From NCBI RefSeq assembly GCF_902362185.1, contig NC_044497.1, positions 51,259,776-51,323,775 of the forward strand: a stretch of 64,000 bases of DNA, written 5' to 3'. This DNA comes from Chanos chanos. Lineage: Eukaryota > Chordata > Actinopteri > Gonorynchiformes > Chanidae. Shown here in pieces: positions 49,322-58,815 of the stretch. How positions within the stretch are numbered: position 1 is the first letter of the stretch; each line of letters starts with the position of its first letter. A model generated the notes under the pieces. It was not told the origin of the DNA. It was given only the letters and a program-made list of their open reading frames with translations, and searched no databases. A program made the translations under genes and the position numbers.

Positions 49322-51039
49322 TTTGTACTGTTTCAGAGTGAATGTTTGTCTCTGTTTTGCATGTGCTTTTTATTTCCAACTTTGTATTGAAAATGTTTTT
49401 TTTTTTAAATGCCTTTTGAATGCATTTTCAAATGTCTTTGCTGCATTGTTTTCATTATTTAACCGCACGCTCTTATACATAGTAGGCAAATACTAGACCA
49501 GTCCTATTAAACATAAATAATAACTGTGCATCACTGATCTGGCTGAAATACTGATCTATGGTCTTACAGAATTCAGGCAAGTGAAGAACATGCAGGTGAT
49601 CACAGAGACTAGAGATCACTTGCTGAATGTTCCCGCACGGGTTCACTGCACATGTAAACACAGCCAGTGCACCAGGGAAATCTTTTAATCTAATCGCCGC
49701 AGACGCCTTGTCACTCAGTGCCCCTTCCGTCTATGCTCACACGCACAAGCACAAGGGATCACACAGCACACCGAGTACATAGAAAACTCTGCCCCATTCA
49801 AAGAATGAGAGGTCTATGATTGACCTTCTATACAGTACGTCAGCAGGACTGAATATTCGCCAACACTGATTTCAACAATTAGAGCTCTTTAATCTTAAAG
49901 CTATTAACCTATTATCTGTGAATTTGTCTCAGAAAACACAATGAATATTGACATAAATACATGAGGTGAGTGTGATGGGTCTCAATGATTTGGGTCTAAG
50001 GATCTCGTGATTGGCACAGAATCCTGGGTAACACGCTAAATCGTTGTTATATCAAGAAGTACCTTGTGCCACAATGGTGGAACACCTGAATGTGAAAACA
50101 TGGGAGTAAAGAGCACATGACTCATTCTGTGGACCTTTAAGATTAACGATAATCACTTTATCTGTCGTGCTCTCTGTGTGTCAAGGAGGGACTGCACTAA
50201 TCCTTTTTAGATGCATCGCAATACTGTTACATAACATCTGAGCAATCACTGTGAACAACCGTGGATCAACCTTGACCTCAACACACTGCAGTCCCTGGAA
50301 CCGTCCAAATATCACTAAAATCACACAGTTTGGCCTCAGTTTACCAGAAAACAACCAAGACAATGTATTTCAGAATGACGAAACTAGTCTATACTAGTAA
50401 ATTACCCCATTTCCCCCCTCTTTACATGCCACTTGGCTCTCAATTTAGAGCTTGAGTGGGATTAAGATAGCTCTAAATAAACCTCAGAGATTAAGAAACT
50501 TGACACCACCTTAATCCCTGTTTCCCTGTGACAGAGCAAATGTCTCAGAAAGGCAGCAGAATCTCCTCAGGTGTGTGACAAACCTTGCCATTCAAAGCAA
50601 GATAACGGGAGAGGCAGCAACGTGAAATCTTGATTCTCTCACGCAGTTGCTGCAGAGCCATAATTCAGCGCGCTGTTTAGGATTGAAGAGTTATTTTCCA
50701 GATTATCTGATAAAGTGGACCAGTCTTGGATTACGAGTACTTCTTAAATAAACAGAGTAGATTTTCCCGGATAAAAACATGGCTTTCAACATCTTGAAAG
50801 ACACAGCATCAAAGGTTGGGAGGGCACTCTGAACTGGTCTGTCATAATGACGAAGGGGTGGAAAGATTCCTTTGTCCAGCATGTACAGGAGTAAGCAGGG
50901 GTAAGATATGTTAACTGCAACTTCAACTTTGTGTTTAACTTTTATAACACCTGTGTGTCTCCCCAGTTAGATTCACATGTCTTTGAGCTTTACTGGGTGC
51001 ATTGTTTGGTACAAAAACATATTAAACAGTTTGAATATA

Positions 51040-51095
<56 letters not shown>

Positions 51096-51188
51096 CACAC
51101 ATGTGCTATATGTCTCAGATCCTCATAATGTGTGATGATCCGAGTTTGTGGTCTGTTCTTTACTGTCATCTTAGCCCTGAACTACTAG
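49322..51188. other. Interval between ccdc152 and nim1k, no gene identified
   Basis: In mammals the selenoprotein P gene lies here on the opposite strand. I read the reverse strand for its thioredoxin-like domain, allowing in-frame TGA, and for its His-rich or Sec-rich tail, and found neither. A reverse-strand open frame of about 85 codons (about 49,473-49,730) has no likeness that I recognise. An AT dinucleotide tract lies at about 51,034-51,092, just upstream of nim1k. Confidence 0.5.
51034..51092. repeat. (TA)n microsatellite upstream of nim1k
   Basis: This near-perfect AT dinucleotide run lies about 100 bp upstream of the nim1k start codon and therefore in its promoter, 5'UTR or first intron. 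Confidence 0.95.
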
Positions 51189-52844
51189 ATGATGCCTGCA
51201 AACAACAATCAAGTTTCATTGCGGCTCCAGCACCACAGCCTGTGGAGCTTGACGGACAGCTCTGAGTGTGAGCAAGAGAGAGAGGACAACGTCACTACGA
51301 GGTGCCCCACACCTTTAGAGAAGCTGACAACGGACATGTGCCAGGATGAGAAGACCATCAAGGAACTGACCATGGGCCGCAGAGTGGGCTTCTATAAAGT
51401 CCGTGGTCAGATTGGGTGTGGAAACTTCTCTAAAGTCAAACTGGCATTCCATGCCCTCACTAAAGGTAATAGCCATTTCTATAAAATCAGTTTATGGGTA
51501 TAAGATAGAAATGTGACAGTGTCTGTATTTAGCCAAAACAGTTGGTAATGTGAGTGTAAGAAGCTGGAAAAATTGAAATTCCTTGACTGAGAATAAGCGG
51601 GAATTGGTAGTTCACAAGGAGGTCACAAATGCATGTGCTTAAAAGGCTCAATTAGTGTCTAATGACCTCATGCATACTCTGTCCAAATCTTCCCAGACAA
51701 GGTTGCCATAAAAATCCTTGACAAGACACGGCTGGATTTGCAGTCTCAAAGGATGTTATCTAGAGAGATCTCCAACATGGAGAGTTTGTCTCACGCCAAT
51801 GTCTTGCGACTCTATGAGGTCATTGAGACGCCGTGCCGATTGTACCTGATACTGGAATATGCTGGAGGTGGAGACCTTCACACCAAGATCTGCACAGAGG
51901 GCAAGCTCTCTGACCATGACAGCAAAATTACCTTTGCCCAAATCCTGTCTGGCATCAAATATATGGTCAGTCCTTCATAACTTGGCTCCAATCCAAGATA
52001 ACATATGTCTTTAAAAACACTCGGTCAAATACATTTTTTATCCTTCAGTCGGCTGATACTTAAATTCACTTATTGTGTTTATTTGCAGCACGACAACAGC
52101 ATCATTCACCGAGACCTGAAGGCAGAAAACATTCTCTACAGCTGTAATGCTTGTGTAAAGGTGGCTGATTTTGGGTTCAGCAAAAGGGTCCGCAATCGCA
52201 ATGAAGTCCTGGACACGTTCTGTGGGTCGCCCCCATATGCAGCACCGGAGCTCTTCAGGGATGAATCTTACATTGGGCCACCAGTCGATGTGTGGGCGAT
52301 GGGTGTCCTTCTGTTTTTCATGGTGACAGGGACCTTGCCTTTCCGTGCCGACACCGTCGCTAAGATACGCCGCTGTGTGCTTGATGGAACTTATATCCTG
52401 CCTACCTGGGTGTCGGCACCCTGTCAGCGGCTGATCCGCGGGATCTTAAAACCCGATCCCTCCGAACGCTGCGCTCTGGATCAAATGCTTGGCTGCGAGT
52501 GGCTTCTACCAGTCGACATCACCCATCCGACGCAGCCAACAAACAAGCTCGACCCTCTCCGACTGGTCCTGGCAGACCCAGGGGACCTGAGCAGAGACGA
52601 GCAGGAGGCCAGAGCTGCTCTTGAAGAGCTCGGAATTACTGACGAACATATTCTCAACAATCAGGGAAAGAAGAGCCGCAGCCCAGTAACTGGAGTCTAT
52701 CGCATTTTGATGCACCGTGTCCAGAAAAGCAGGGGAGTTGAATGTGTGCCCAGTATTAGCGGTGTGGTCAAAGACCCCAAGAGGGACAGTCTTCGTGCCT
52801 ATAGGAGTTTGCGGCACACTTCAAAGCTCTGCATCCTGTCTTAA
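51189..52844 (+). CDS. nim1k: Serine/threonine-protein kinase NIM1
   Basis: This is an AMPK-related kinase of the CAMK group. Coding exons are 51189-51465, 51697-51965 and 52089-52844, for 433 aa (436 in human). The N-terminal 65 residues are unstructured. The glycine loop GQIGCGNFSKV lies at about 73-83, the ATP lysine in VAIKIL is K98, the catalytic loop HRDLKAEN has D191, and DFG begins at D209. The activation loop reads LDTFCGSPPYAAPE, with T225 at the site that LKB1 phosphorylates in this family. After the kinase domain the tail contains a helical stretch around EQEARAALEELGITDEHI, which resembles the UBA-like region of AMPK relatives. The ATG is directly preceded by TACTACTAG, so the coding exon may begin right at an acceptor, with a noncoding exon upstream. 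An AATAAA is at 53,071-53,076. Confidence 0.93.
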
Positions 52845-53698
52845 TTCATTTAGCTAATCTGATTAATGATACACTGGGATCCATAGCTTTACTTGACTCT
52901 AGATCACTATGCACATTGTCTAGAGATATCTCTGTGTTGACAATGCGTGTGTGTAATTCTTGCTGTTGTAGCCTTCTTTTCTATTTTTTGTTATTAAAAA
53001 AATAACTACTACACCAGCCTCTGGTTTATCTTTGATGCAGAACATCACCAAACACAATAGTATCAGTTTTAATAAAGTTGTGTTTTTAATTGAAAGTGTA
53101 AGGTTACAGGCAGTTATTTTTGATTATGTCAGGAGTGTAGACTACAGTTTAATTTCTGACCTACTTTAAAACTTTGAGACGCTGCAGTTCCTCTCAAATA
53201 CCACAAACCGTTTGTAAACAATGTAGCATCTAACGCCTTGGCAAATGACTGCCAGCAATACACACAAGTCAACTCCCGCCCCCCTTCCTCTCTTCACCTC
53301 CCATCTGCGAGTGGTGGCAGATGGACCTGCGTCGCAGCCCAGACATCTGCCAGCACAACAATGGTTCCCTTATGCAAGCTGCACAGTTTGACGGGACACT
53401 GCGCTACCATTGTATTCACTCTATACAAATGCAGATCAGTAGCTACTGCAACGCACAACTGACATTATTTGCCCCCTTGTGCGAAGCTACTTTAGCGTGA
53501 AAACTTCAGCACCTTTCCAAGCCGTCAAAGTACTGTTCCACAATGCATTATCTAAATGCACCTTATAAAGTACAGAGAAAACTTTATCTGAAGCAAAGTA
53601 AGCAAAGAAGGAAGAAAGACATAAGACGATACTTTTTTTTATTAATATTATTTTTTATTATTCATTTTAATAATAGTTCATTAGTTGCCATTATTGAA
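52845..53698. other. nim1k 3'UTR and flank
   Basis: The nim1k transcript probably ends near AATAAA 53,071. After that there are about 600 bp with no recognised gene, ending at the left arm of the gadd45 inverted repeat. A TTTATT at 53,654-53,659 could be the reverse-strand poly(A) signal of the left gadd45 gene. Confidence 0.55.
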
Positions 53699-54334
53699 AT
53701 ATTCTAAAGTGAAACCTTTAGAAGAATAAGACAATTCTGGAAAGTGGAAAGCACATTGCTGGCAATAAGGTACGTTATATTGCTCAACAATTTCATTTTT
53801 AAAAATGTTCAGGATGTTAAGTCCATTTTTAAAAACGCTTCTTCGACGCACCGCTTCGTCCTCTGCGTGTACCAACGCATGCGATATTTGCTCTGTGGGA
53901 CAGACGCAAAATTCGCTTCTCCTTCCTCTCCAAACCTCATCCGCACAAAGAATGAGGGCCATTGGGTCGTTCTCGTGGCATACCTGACCCCATTCACATA
54001 AAGAATGGGGATCATCTTGGCATGGACGGGACGAGAAACGACGTAACCGCGAGGGCCACTCGGGCCTGCCTCGCGCTGCCTGGACTCAAAGCCTCCTCAG
54101 GGGCATCCAGGGATGAGCAGAAACTTCATCATCCTCGTTTCAAAGGATGAATATTCCTTAAGGGTTACAGCATCTCAGGAGAGAAGAGTAAGTGCCCAGA
54201 TCAACGCTCAGGGAGAGTGATCTCTGGAACCCACTCGTTGAAACTGCGACTTTCCTCACAGAACAGGTGCAGCTTCTCCAGTGCAGGGTCCTCCCACGAG
54301 CCATCGGCTGGGTTCTGTTCAAATACAATGAAAA
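53699..54334 (-). repeat. Left arm of near-identical inverted repeat (gadd45 3' end)
   Basis: Read on the reverse strand, this arm matches 58,182-58,815 with only four differences that I could find: two substitutions and a 1-bp indel in the 3'UTR, and one substitution at the intron edge. It spans the last few bases of intron 2, the whole last coding exon (identical in both genes, 114 bp), the 3'UTR and the flank. Matching stops within about 20 bp into intron 2. Confidence 0.95.
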
Positions 54335-54894
54335 ACTCATGAACAACTGTGTAACATAATGATAAAACTGTATCTGTGATCCCAAGTGATTTTTTTTATG
54401 TTACATATTAAATAACTAAGCATGATCCTGTAGCTACATACCGTGATGAGAACGCAGTGAGCATCTTCGAGCTGTCCCGACTTGTCACCAACAATCTCAG
54501 CGAGACGCTGCATGTCGTTGACTCTCACAATGTTAATGTCGTTGTCGAAACAGAAGGCTTGGATGAGAGTGAAGTGAATCTGAAGAGCGATGTCACACTC
54601 GAATTCTTCGTCTGTAGCCAGCACACAGAACGAGACGCTGTCTGGATCACTGAAAGGAAAGACAAGCAAGATTAGTATGAGAGGAGATGACACATCAAAA
54701 CAAATTCGATGCAAAATTAGAAGCGAAGCGTTAATTAAAGTAGATACTTACACATTCATAACTTTAGCAGATTCGTAAACTCCAATGGTGAGGCAGTCAC
54801 TAGCCTTGGCCGAAACCAACGCGTCCTCCAGTGCTTTTCCAGTGCACGGAGCTCTTTCGTTAGTTTTCTGGACGAGAACTTCTTCAAGAGTCAT
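54201..54894 (-). CDS. gadd45g: Growth arrest and DNA-damage-inducible protein GADD45 gamma-like, left copy
   Basis: GADD45 proteins are small acidic stress sensors that bind MTK1/MEKK4, p21, PCNA and CDK1 and help DNA demethylation. Coding exons in transcript order are 54752-54894, 54442-54649 and 54201-54314, for 154 aa. The protein begins [11 protein letters not shown] and contains [35 protein letters not shown] and NDINIVRV. It ends [20 protein letters not shown]...TLPER, which fits the gamma type best (human [16 protein letters not shown]...TLPE). Mammalian GADD45 genes have four coding exons; here the first two are fused. A TATA box lies at 54,990-54,997 (reverse strand TATAAAAG), about 100 bp upstream of the ATG. 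It is divergent from a second copy 2.75 kb away and shares its whole last exon and 3'UTR with it. Confidence 0.92.
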
Positions 54895-54989
54895 GATGTT
54901 TGATATAGTTCCACACGAGCTTTAGTTGTTCTTCGCAAGTTTGAGGATATTCCCAAAAGCGTTTGTGTCAGAATGTGTCTGGTGTTCTG

Positions 54990-54997
54990 CTTTTATA
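54990..54997 (-). promoter_or_regulatory. TATA box of left gadd45 gene
   Basis: The reverse strand reads GGGTATAAAAGCAG here, about 96 bp upstream of the start codon. This gives a transcription start around 54,960 and a short 5'UTR, typical of stress-inducible immediate genes. Confidence 0.7.
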
Positions 54998-56753
54998 CCC
55001 ACTGGCTCGTGGTGTCAGTGAATACACTGTCCCCTCATTGGCTGACCTGAATAGTGCATTGGTATGCTAATGTTATTGTCACACTCCGGCTCGTGGCAGA
55101 TTGATGAGGGTCACACCAGGCTTCCCCCCTTTGCCAGACACGCATTCTACGAATAAATAATAATTTATTTTAGGTGTGATATTCGTATTACTCTGCATCT
55201 TTTTGTGGCTAAGCTATGGCCCAGTATGTAAGACAGAGTGTAAATACAGAGTGTAAATGCCAGTTTTTATTTTGGTGTAGTTTGGAAAGTTTATAATATA
55301 GGAATGCATAGTCCGAATACATAATACACAGAATATAGTACTCAGCTGATGGTCACAATCTTACAATCAACGCTGACTTTGCGCTGTTTTTTTAGGTTAT
55401 GCTTGTCTCCGAAATGCAAGATGAGATATGTACTTTGACACTAGGATAGCTTTTCGCTCATGAAATGTTTAAAGAAAATGTTTGTGTTATAGTGGGCTAT
55501 TGTGGTGAAAGTGAGTGTACATAAGACACCCATCCCCCTTTACAGAGGACAGGTGGAGCGTGGCCATCTGTGGATAGGCTAAAACGGTCCTATTGTGAGC
55601 GCAGAAACTTCTATTATTAGACCCTCATACAAATGCAAATGAACTGCGCGTGCCGTGACGCCCTGCCACACAATCTGCTCAACCAGTCAATGACCACGTG
55701 ATCACTGTCAGCCTTCCTAAAGTTCATATCGTCACCAGTGTTAATTCATTAATTTTTTTAAAACATGCCTTCGGTGCACATGTGATATCCCTATAAAGTT
55801 GTTATAGAGCTGTGCATATTTACACGCACAACTAAGCTATGTTGTTGTGACCCCTTTTGCAATTAATGATCACAAATCCAGGTTAACGGTCGTGGGTTAA
55901 ATGCCACCTATTTTGGCCACTAAGCCAACTTAAAATGTGCTGACACACACTGAGCCTCAGGTCTGCAAACGGCTCCAGAAATTATAAGCGACATAATAGT
56001 TGCGTTATTTGAGAAGTCCGAGATAACAGGTTGACTATGAGTGATTCTAGCCCATTGTAACTCTGCGGAACGGAGCAGATGGGGGGACTTCAGGATACCC
56101 CCACTCACCCTGTGCAACTCAATCATCTATCACGGCTATTGTCTGCGAGTCTTTACTTGCGAAGCTGTATAAAAGTTGTCTCGTTTCGTCCAGTGTTCAT
56201 CATCCGTTGGGGATATTGTTTTATTAGTTATAGATATTAGAGAATTGTTTCTAAAGCTTCCCTGTGAGTGAAGCCACCACACAAAGTGTTTTGCTCTTAA
56301 GCAAACGTTTCTATGAGCACGAAACCAATGCACAAAGGCCAAGACTGATAAAGGCTACAACTCAGAGATCTGACGCAAGGCGCGTGCAATTTGCATCGAT
56401 GTATTGTTCTACAAACCACATCTGCAGGTCGGATGCTTACCCCGAAAACTCATGCCTCCGCGCCCTCATCCACCCCTCCCTACCACCCATCCTCCAAACT
56501 CCCCTGTTGCGTGAGCGAGTGACAGGTGTTCCTCGGCAGATTCGCTTGCGAGCGCAGACAAACTGAACTTTAACTTTCCATGCACCCAGTCTAATTAAGT
56601 CCAACTTCAGCTACCTTCCTTTGATTAAGCTAATGCCAAAACACAGACGATTATTAAAATTTGCCAAAGAGAGAGGACATTTATTTACTTATTTACTCAT
56701 TAATTTTTAAAAGTAACTTAAACGAGCTTAGTTAGAATATTTTTATGCAACAT

Positions 56754-56754
56754 T

Positions 56755-56806
<52 letters not shown>

Positions 56807-56808
56807 TC
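56754..56808. repeat. (TTTC)n microsatellite
   Basis: A clean tetranucleotide tract of about 13 units lies between the two gadd45 promoters. Confidence 0.95.
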
Positions 56809-57498
56809 ATTTCATGATCGTAGGAAAACTTCAGTTATTTTATAAGTCTTCATGAACCTAAATTAGACTACAGGTGCAGATGTTCGTGATAAGATACACA
56901 TAACAGATTTTTACACGTTTGACCCTTTACCTTCCCCCAAAGGCAGACGGGGATTGTTGCCATGGCGAAAAAGGCTTCCCCAGATGCCACGCGCCGCAAG
57001 TCAGGCCACCTTTGCAAATGCAAAATGTACTCGTGTCAGATCTTTTCAACATAGATTTGGCCAACTCTCTACGGGTTACATGCATAAATTAATCTATATG
57101 GAAAACTTTAACGTATATTTAATGTAAACGTGCATTGTATTATTATTCTATTGTTGAGAGTGTACTGAATCAAAGTTTCATTCTTCTATTTTTTTTTTAT
57201 TCCATTTAAGTAATTTATCATGACAGTGTACTAAAGTTATTTAATGAGTAGTATCATTTATTATACTAGGGATAGAGTGTGGAGATGTGGCATATTTTGA
57301 AGACGCTTGGTAAAAGTGATCAGCTTACATTTGCAGTTTTCGTCCGGATCACAAAAAGACCAAATTAACATGAGTCATTCACTATGTCGACCGATATTTA
57401 ATGACAAGTTTGATTATCCACCAAGAATTCTTTTAGAAGTCATCCATTTCTAAAGGCACGCGTCTGTGATGAGTCATTCCTCCATTGTCTTCCAACAG

Positions 57499-57547
57499 CC
57501 AATCAAATGGCACGGTGCGAACGCGTGCCAGTTGCAGAGTACAAATA
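57499..57547 (+). promoter_or_regulatory. CCAAT box and TATA-like element of right gadd45 gene
   Basis: CCAAT is at 57,499-57,503 and a TATA-like TACAAATA at 57,540-57,547, 37 bp later. This predicts transcription starting near 57,570 and the first ATG at 57,646. If so, an in-frame ATG at 57,466 lies upstream of the transcript and is not used. Confidence 0.5.
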
Positions 57548-57645
57548 CCGACCGTGCCTCCTGTTGTTTAACTCACTTCAGTCTCACTACAGATTCGGAA
57601 GTTGGTCATACCTCTGGAGCAGGTTCGCTGTACTTATACTTCAAG

Positions 57646-58313
57646 ATGGTGAATGAAGGCAAATCTCTGACAGAAGCCCTCCTGTCTGCCAAGGCAGATG
57701 AACGCGTCACTTTTGGCGTCTATGAGTGCGCTCAAGTTATGAATGAGTAAGTATTAGAGAATTCTCAAGCACCTTGAACTGAAGATCAGTACCAAACACA
57801 GTCACTTAGATTTCTCTCTACATAACTTCTGTCGGCCCTTTGATGATGATCAACAATCTAACAACATCTTTGTTTCTGCAGTGACCCAGACAGTGTATCA
57901 TTCTGCGTCCTGGCATCTGACAACTTCGAGTGTGACATCGCTCTTCAAATCCACTTCACTCTCATTCAAGCATTTTGCTTTGACAACGACATCAGTATAG
58001 TGAGAGTGAGCGACATGCAACGTCTTGGTGAACTAGTTGGTGCTAAAAGACTTGAAGATGCACACTGTGTTCTCATCACGGTATGTACCATAGACTTGCT
58101 TTACTGCTGATTACAAATTTGAGTTTGCACTGACAAAAGATGGTCACATTTAAAGTCCGGCCAAAATGATTAATTTTTCTTCTCATTGTATTCGAACAGA
58201 ACCCAGCCGATGGCTCGTGGGAGGACCCTGCACTGGAGAAGCTGCACCTGTTCTGTGAGGAAAGTCGCAGTTTCAACGAGTGGGTTCCAGAGATCACTCT
58301 CCCTGAGCGTTGA
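57646..58313 (+). CDS. gadd45g: GADD45 gamma-like protein, right copy with short N-terminus
   Basis: Coding exons are 57646-57746, 57882-58080 and 58200-58313, for 137 aa. It begins [20 protein letters not shown] and so lacks the family start MTLEE and about 15 further residues present in the left copy. The rest is intact: [44 protein letters not shown] and the last exon, which is base-for-base the same as in the left copy. Exon 2 differs from its partner at many sites (for example ASDNFECD for ATDEEFECD, and a shorter VGAKRLED for [10 protein letters not shown]). An AATAAA lies at 58,846-58,851, just beyond the duplicated arm. Start choice rests on the CCAAT/TATA placement and the lack of any MTLEE exon upstream. 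Confidence 0.88.
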
Positions 58314-58815
58314 TCTGGGCACTTACTCTTCTCTCCTGAGATGCTGTAACCCTTAAGGAATATTCATCCTTTGAAACGAGGATGATGAAATTTCTGCTCA
58401 TCCCTGGATGCCCCTGAGGAGGCTTTGAGTCCAGGCAGCGCGAGGCAGGCCCGAGTGGCCCTCGCGGTTACGTCGTTTCTCGTCCCGTCCATGCCAAGAT
58501 GATCCCCATTCTTTATGTGAATGGGGTCAGGTATGCCACGAGAACGACCCAATGGCCCTCATTCTTTGTGCGGATGAGGTTTGGAGAGGAAGGAGTAGCG
58601 AATTTTGCGTCTGTCCCACAGAGCAAATATCGCATGCGTTGGTACACGCAGAGGACGAAGCGGTGCGTCGAAGAAGCGTTTTTAAAAATGGACTTAACAT
58701 CCTGAACATTTTTAAAAATGAAATTGTTGAGCAATATAACGTACCTTATTGCCAGCAATGTGCTTTCCACTTTCCAGAATTGTCTTATTCTCTAAAGGTT
58801 TCACTTTAGAATATT
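58182..58815 (+). repeat. Right arm of near-identical inverted repeat (gadd45 3' end)
   Basis: This is the partner of 53,699-54,334 in opposite orientation. It contains the last coding exon and 3'UTR of the right gadd45 copy. The arms are separated by about 3.85 kb, so the whole locus is a large palindrome with a diverged centre. Confidence 0.95.

Larger units (their letters stand above)
54895..57645. other. Region between the two divergent gadd45 start codons
   Basis: This 2.75 kb holds both promoters, a (TTTC)n tract and AT-rich DNA. Although the outer ends of the two genes are nearly identical, I see no matching inverted pair among the promoter-side sequences. The open frames here (for example 56,264-56,566) have no recognised product. 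Confidence 0.55.

Noticed and set aside
49473-49730. Reverse-strand open frame of about 85 codons between ccdc152 and nim1k
   Set aside because: Considered as a selenop or other exon, but no selenoprotein P motif is present and I see no convincing splice sites. Left uncalled.
53744-54001. 85-codon open frame repeated almost exactly at 58,513-58,770 on the other strand
   Set aside because: Both copies lie antisense in the gadd45 3'UTR/flank. Their likeness follows from the near-identical inverted arms and is not evidence of coding selection.
57466-57645. In-frame upstream extension of the right gadd45 copy
   Set aside because: It lies across the CCAAT and TATA-like elements and codes nothing like a GADD45 N-terminus.
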